Assembly: GCF_003970675.1 (NCBI RefSeq)
Contig: NZ_CP034562.1
Coordinates: forward strand, 62,001 to 126,000
From: Flammeovirga pectinis
Lineage (GTDB): Bacteria; Bacteroidota; Bacteroidia; Cytophagales; Flammeovirgaceae
Length of the DNA stretch: 64,000 nucleotides
Direction of reading: 5' to 3'
The notes below the pieces were generated by a model. It did no database searches. It was not told the origin of the DNA and worked only from the letters and a program-made list of their open reading frames with translations. This document shows positions 63,046 to 64,000 of this stretch, in pieces (position 1 is the first letter of the stretch; every line of letters starts with the position of its first letter). Both the position numbers and the translations under genes were made by a program.

Positions 63046-64000
63046 ATGAAACAATTTTTAAGATTACTTACTCTAGTGTTGTTACACTTATGTTTTAGTA
63101 CTACTACTACTACTTTTGCACAAACAGATTTAAGCTTACCTCTTTTTAATAAAAAGCTGGTAATGGCAAGAAATCAACCCCTCTATAATTTTAGTAGAGA
63201 TTTAGGGCTGCTGAGAGCCATGAAATACGATAAGCTACAAGGAAATGATTTAGATAGTTTAAATGGTAGGTATAGAACATATACTCCAATGGTGTCTGAA
63301 ATGTCAAACCCAATGTCTTTAGAAGAGTCTGTAGAATATGAAATGCGAGCAGCAAAAGAAATGGGTATAGATGGTTTTAAATTTATATTCTACGTTACAG
63401 GTAATCGCTATTATTTAGACAAATTTGTAAAAGTTATTAATGCTTATTTTAAAGTAGCAAATAAAGAAAATATCGATTTTAAATTTTCATTGGTTTTAAT
63501 TAATCAAAAAAATAAATCTTTTGATGAAAATGAAATAAAAAGGTTATTAGTTTACCGCATTTCGGAATTATTTAGCTCAACAGATTTGTCAGACAATTGG
63601 TTAAAAACACCTGATGGAAGAATTACCCTTTTTACATCAAAACCAGAACTTATCATAAAAGACTTCTGGAAATTTAAAGGACCTAAAGAATATATTAACG
63701 ACCCATCAAAAATAAAGCGTATAGCAGCTGCTTATATGGATGTAGAAACAGGTGTGGGAGAAAAAATTGCTTTTATTTACAATACTTCATTTCCAGGTAG
63801 CCAAATATTTACGAATCAAATTTTAGATTATTTTCCTGCAGTTTCTGCAAATATTTATGCTCAAGTATTTCAACCTAATATAAAATCTTTGCAGAAAGTA
63901 TGTAAGAAAAGAGGTAGAGTATATATACAAGAAGTTTTTACAGATCAAGTTGGGTCACAACTTATGGTGAAAGAAACTGGTAAAAAAATTAATGAAAACT
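63046..64000 (+). CDS. Secreted protein, possibly glycoside hydrolase 71/99-like (5' part, cut by window end)
   Basis: A frame of at least 318 residues, open to the last base of the window. It has a signal peptide with a run of five Thr (encoded by ACT repeats) before FAQ. The segment EYEMRAAKEMGIDGFKFIFYVTGNRYYLDKFVKVINAYFKVA, with a preceding MVSEMSNPMSLEESV, resembles the GIDGF region of GH71/GH99-type glycosidases that act on alpha-linked or mannan-type polysaccharides. The catalytic part is not clearly complete in view, so the family call is tentative. A T9SS domain may lie beyond the edge. Confidence 0.55.
   Translation, partial: MKQFLRLLTLVLLHLCFSTTTTTFAQTDLSLPLFNKKLVMARNQPLYNFSRDLGLLRAMKYDKLQGNDLDSLNGRYRTYTPMVSEMSNPMSLEESVEYEMRAAKEMGIDGFKFIFYVTGNRYYLDKFVKVINAYFKVANKENIDFKFSLVLINQKNKSFDENEIKRLLVYRISELFSSTDLSDNWLKTPDGRITLFTSKPELIIKDFWKFKGPKEYINDPSKIKRIAAAYMDVETGVGEKIAFIYNTSFPGSQIFTNQILDYFPAVSANIYAQVFQPNIKSLQKVCKKRGRVYIQEVFTDQVGSQLMVKETGKKINEN

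Overview
The window reads as chromosomal DNA of a free-living member of the Bacteroidota, most like a marine Cytophagales bacterium such as Flammeovirga (genus is inference). The evidence is low G+C content, a SusC/SusD-type outer-membrane pair, a subtilisin with a type IX secretion (T9SS) sorting domain, SprE/PorW-like and PorE-like T9SS proteins, bactofilin next to an ATP synthase operon, DUF3857 proteins, menaquinone synthesis, and a Bacteroidota-type promoter (TTG-N19-TAnnTTTG) before menB. I see no rRNA, tRNA, CRISPR array or prophage. Most of the window is ordinary core genome; one insertion sequence is present.

Layout. 1-6.65 kb: end of a SusC-like transporter, a SusD-like lipoprotein, a small lipoprotein and a secreted subtilisin, probably a protein/peptide utilisation operon. 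6.7-15.2 kb (minus): a TonB-dependent receptor, an AraC regulator, a class A penicillin-binding protein and a large SprE/PorW-like TPR lipoprotein. 15.4-22.8 kb (plus): M23 peptidase, bactofilin, AtpZ, a four-helix membrane protein and atpB-atpE-atpF-atpH-atpA-atpG; atpD and atpC are not here, and several gene junctions carry strong hairpins. 22.9-29.0 kb: a short orphan ORF, NhaC-type antiporter, asd, then an 'asparagine synthetase B-like'/glycosyltransferase/ECF sigma operon. 29.25-32.1 kb: two coupled outer-membrane proteins. 32.1-36.6 kb (minus): accA, a Na/Pi cotransporter, an HDAC11-like deacylase and a CoA-binding protein. 36.9-40.9 kb (plus): a double-glutaredoxin/thioredoxin-reductase fusion, a Crp/Fnr regulator, two small proteins and menB. 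41-47 kb: three tandem DUF3857 proteins, two of which have lost the transglutaminase Cys and His. 47.1-51.1 kb: PorE-like OmpA protein, dapF and trpA. 51.1-54.5 kb: two paralogous small secreted proteins with long, partly conserved upstream regions, and an intact IS4-family element with 19-bp inverted repeats and a 6-bp target duplication. 54.6-62.5 kb: a 2-oxo acid dehydrogenase E2, then a TPR-PP2C phosphatase, a YjjG-like HAD phosphatase and a SWIM-SNF2 helicase. 62.7-64 kb: a 46-residue ORF with its own terminator and the start of a secreted, possibly glycosidase-like, protein cut by the window edge.

The genes point to a heterotroph that exports proteins by T9SS, takes up degradation products with TonB-dependent systems and respires with menaquinone and a proton-type F1Fo ATP synthase. 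The least conventional observations are the redox fusion gene beside the HDAC11-like/CoA-binding pair, the DUF3857 trio, the duplicated gene-plus-leader units at 51-53 kb, and the hairpins inside the atp operon. None of them is shown by sequence alone to be a new system.
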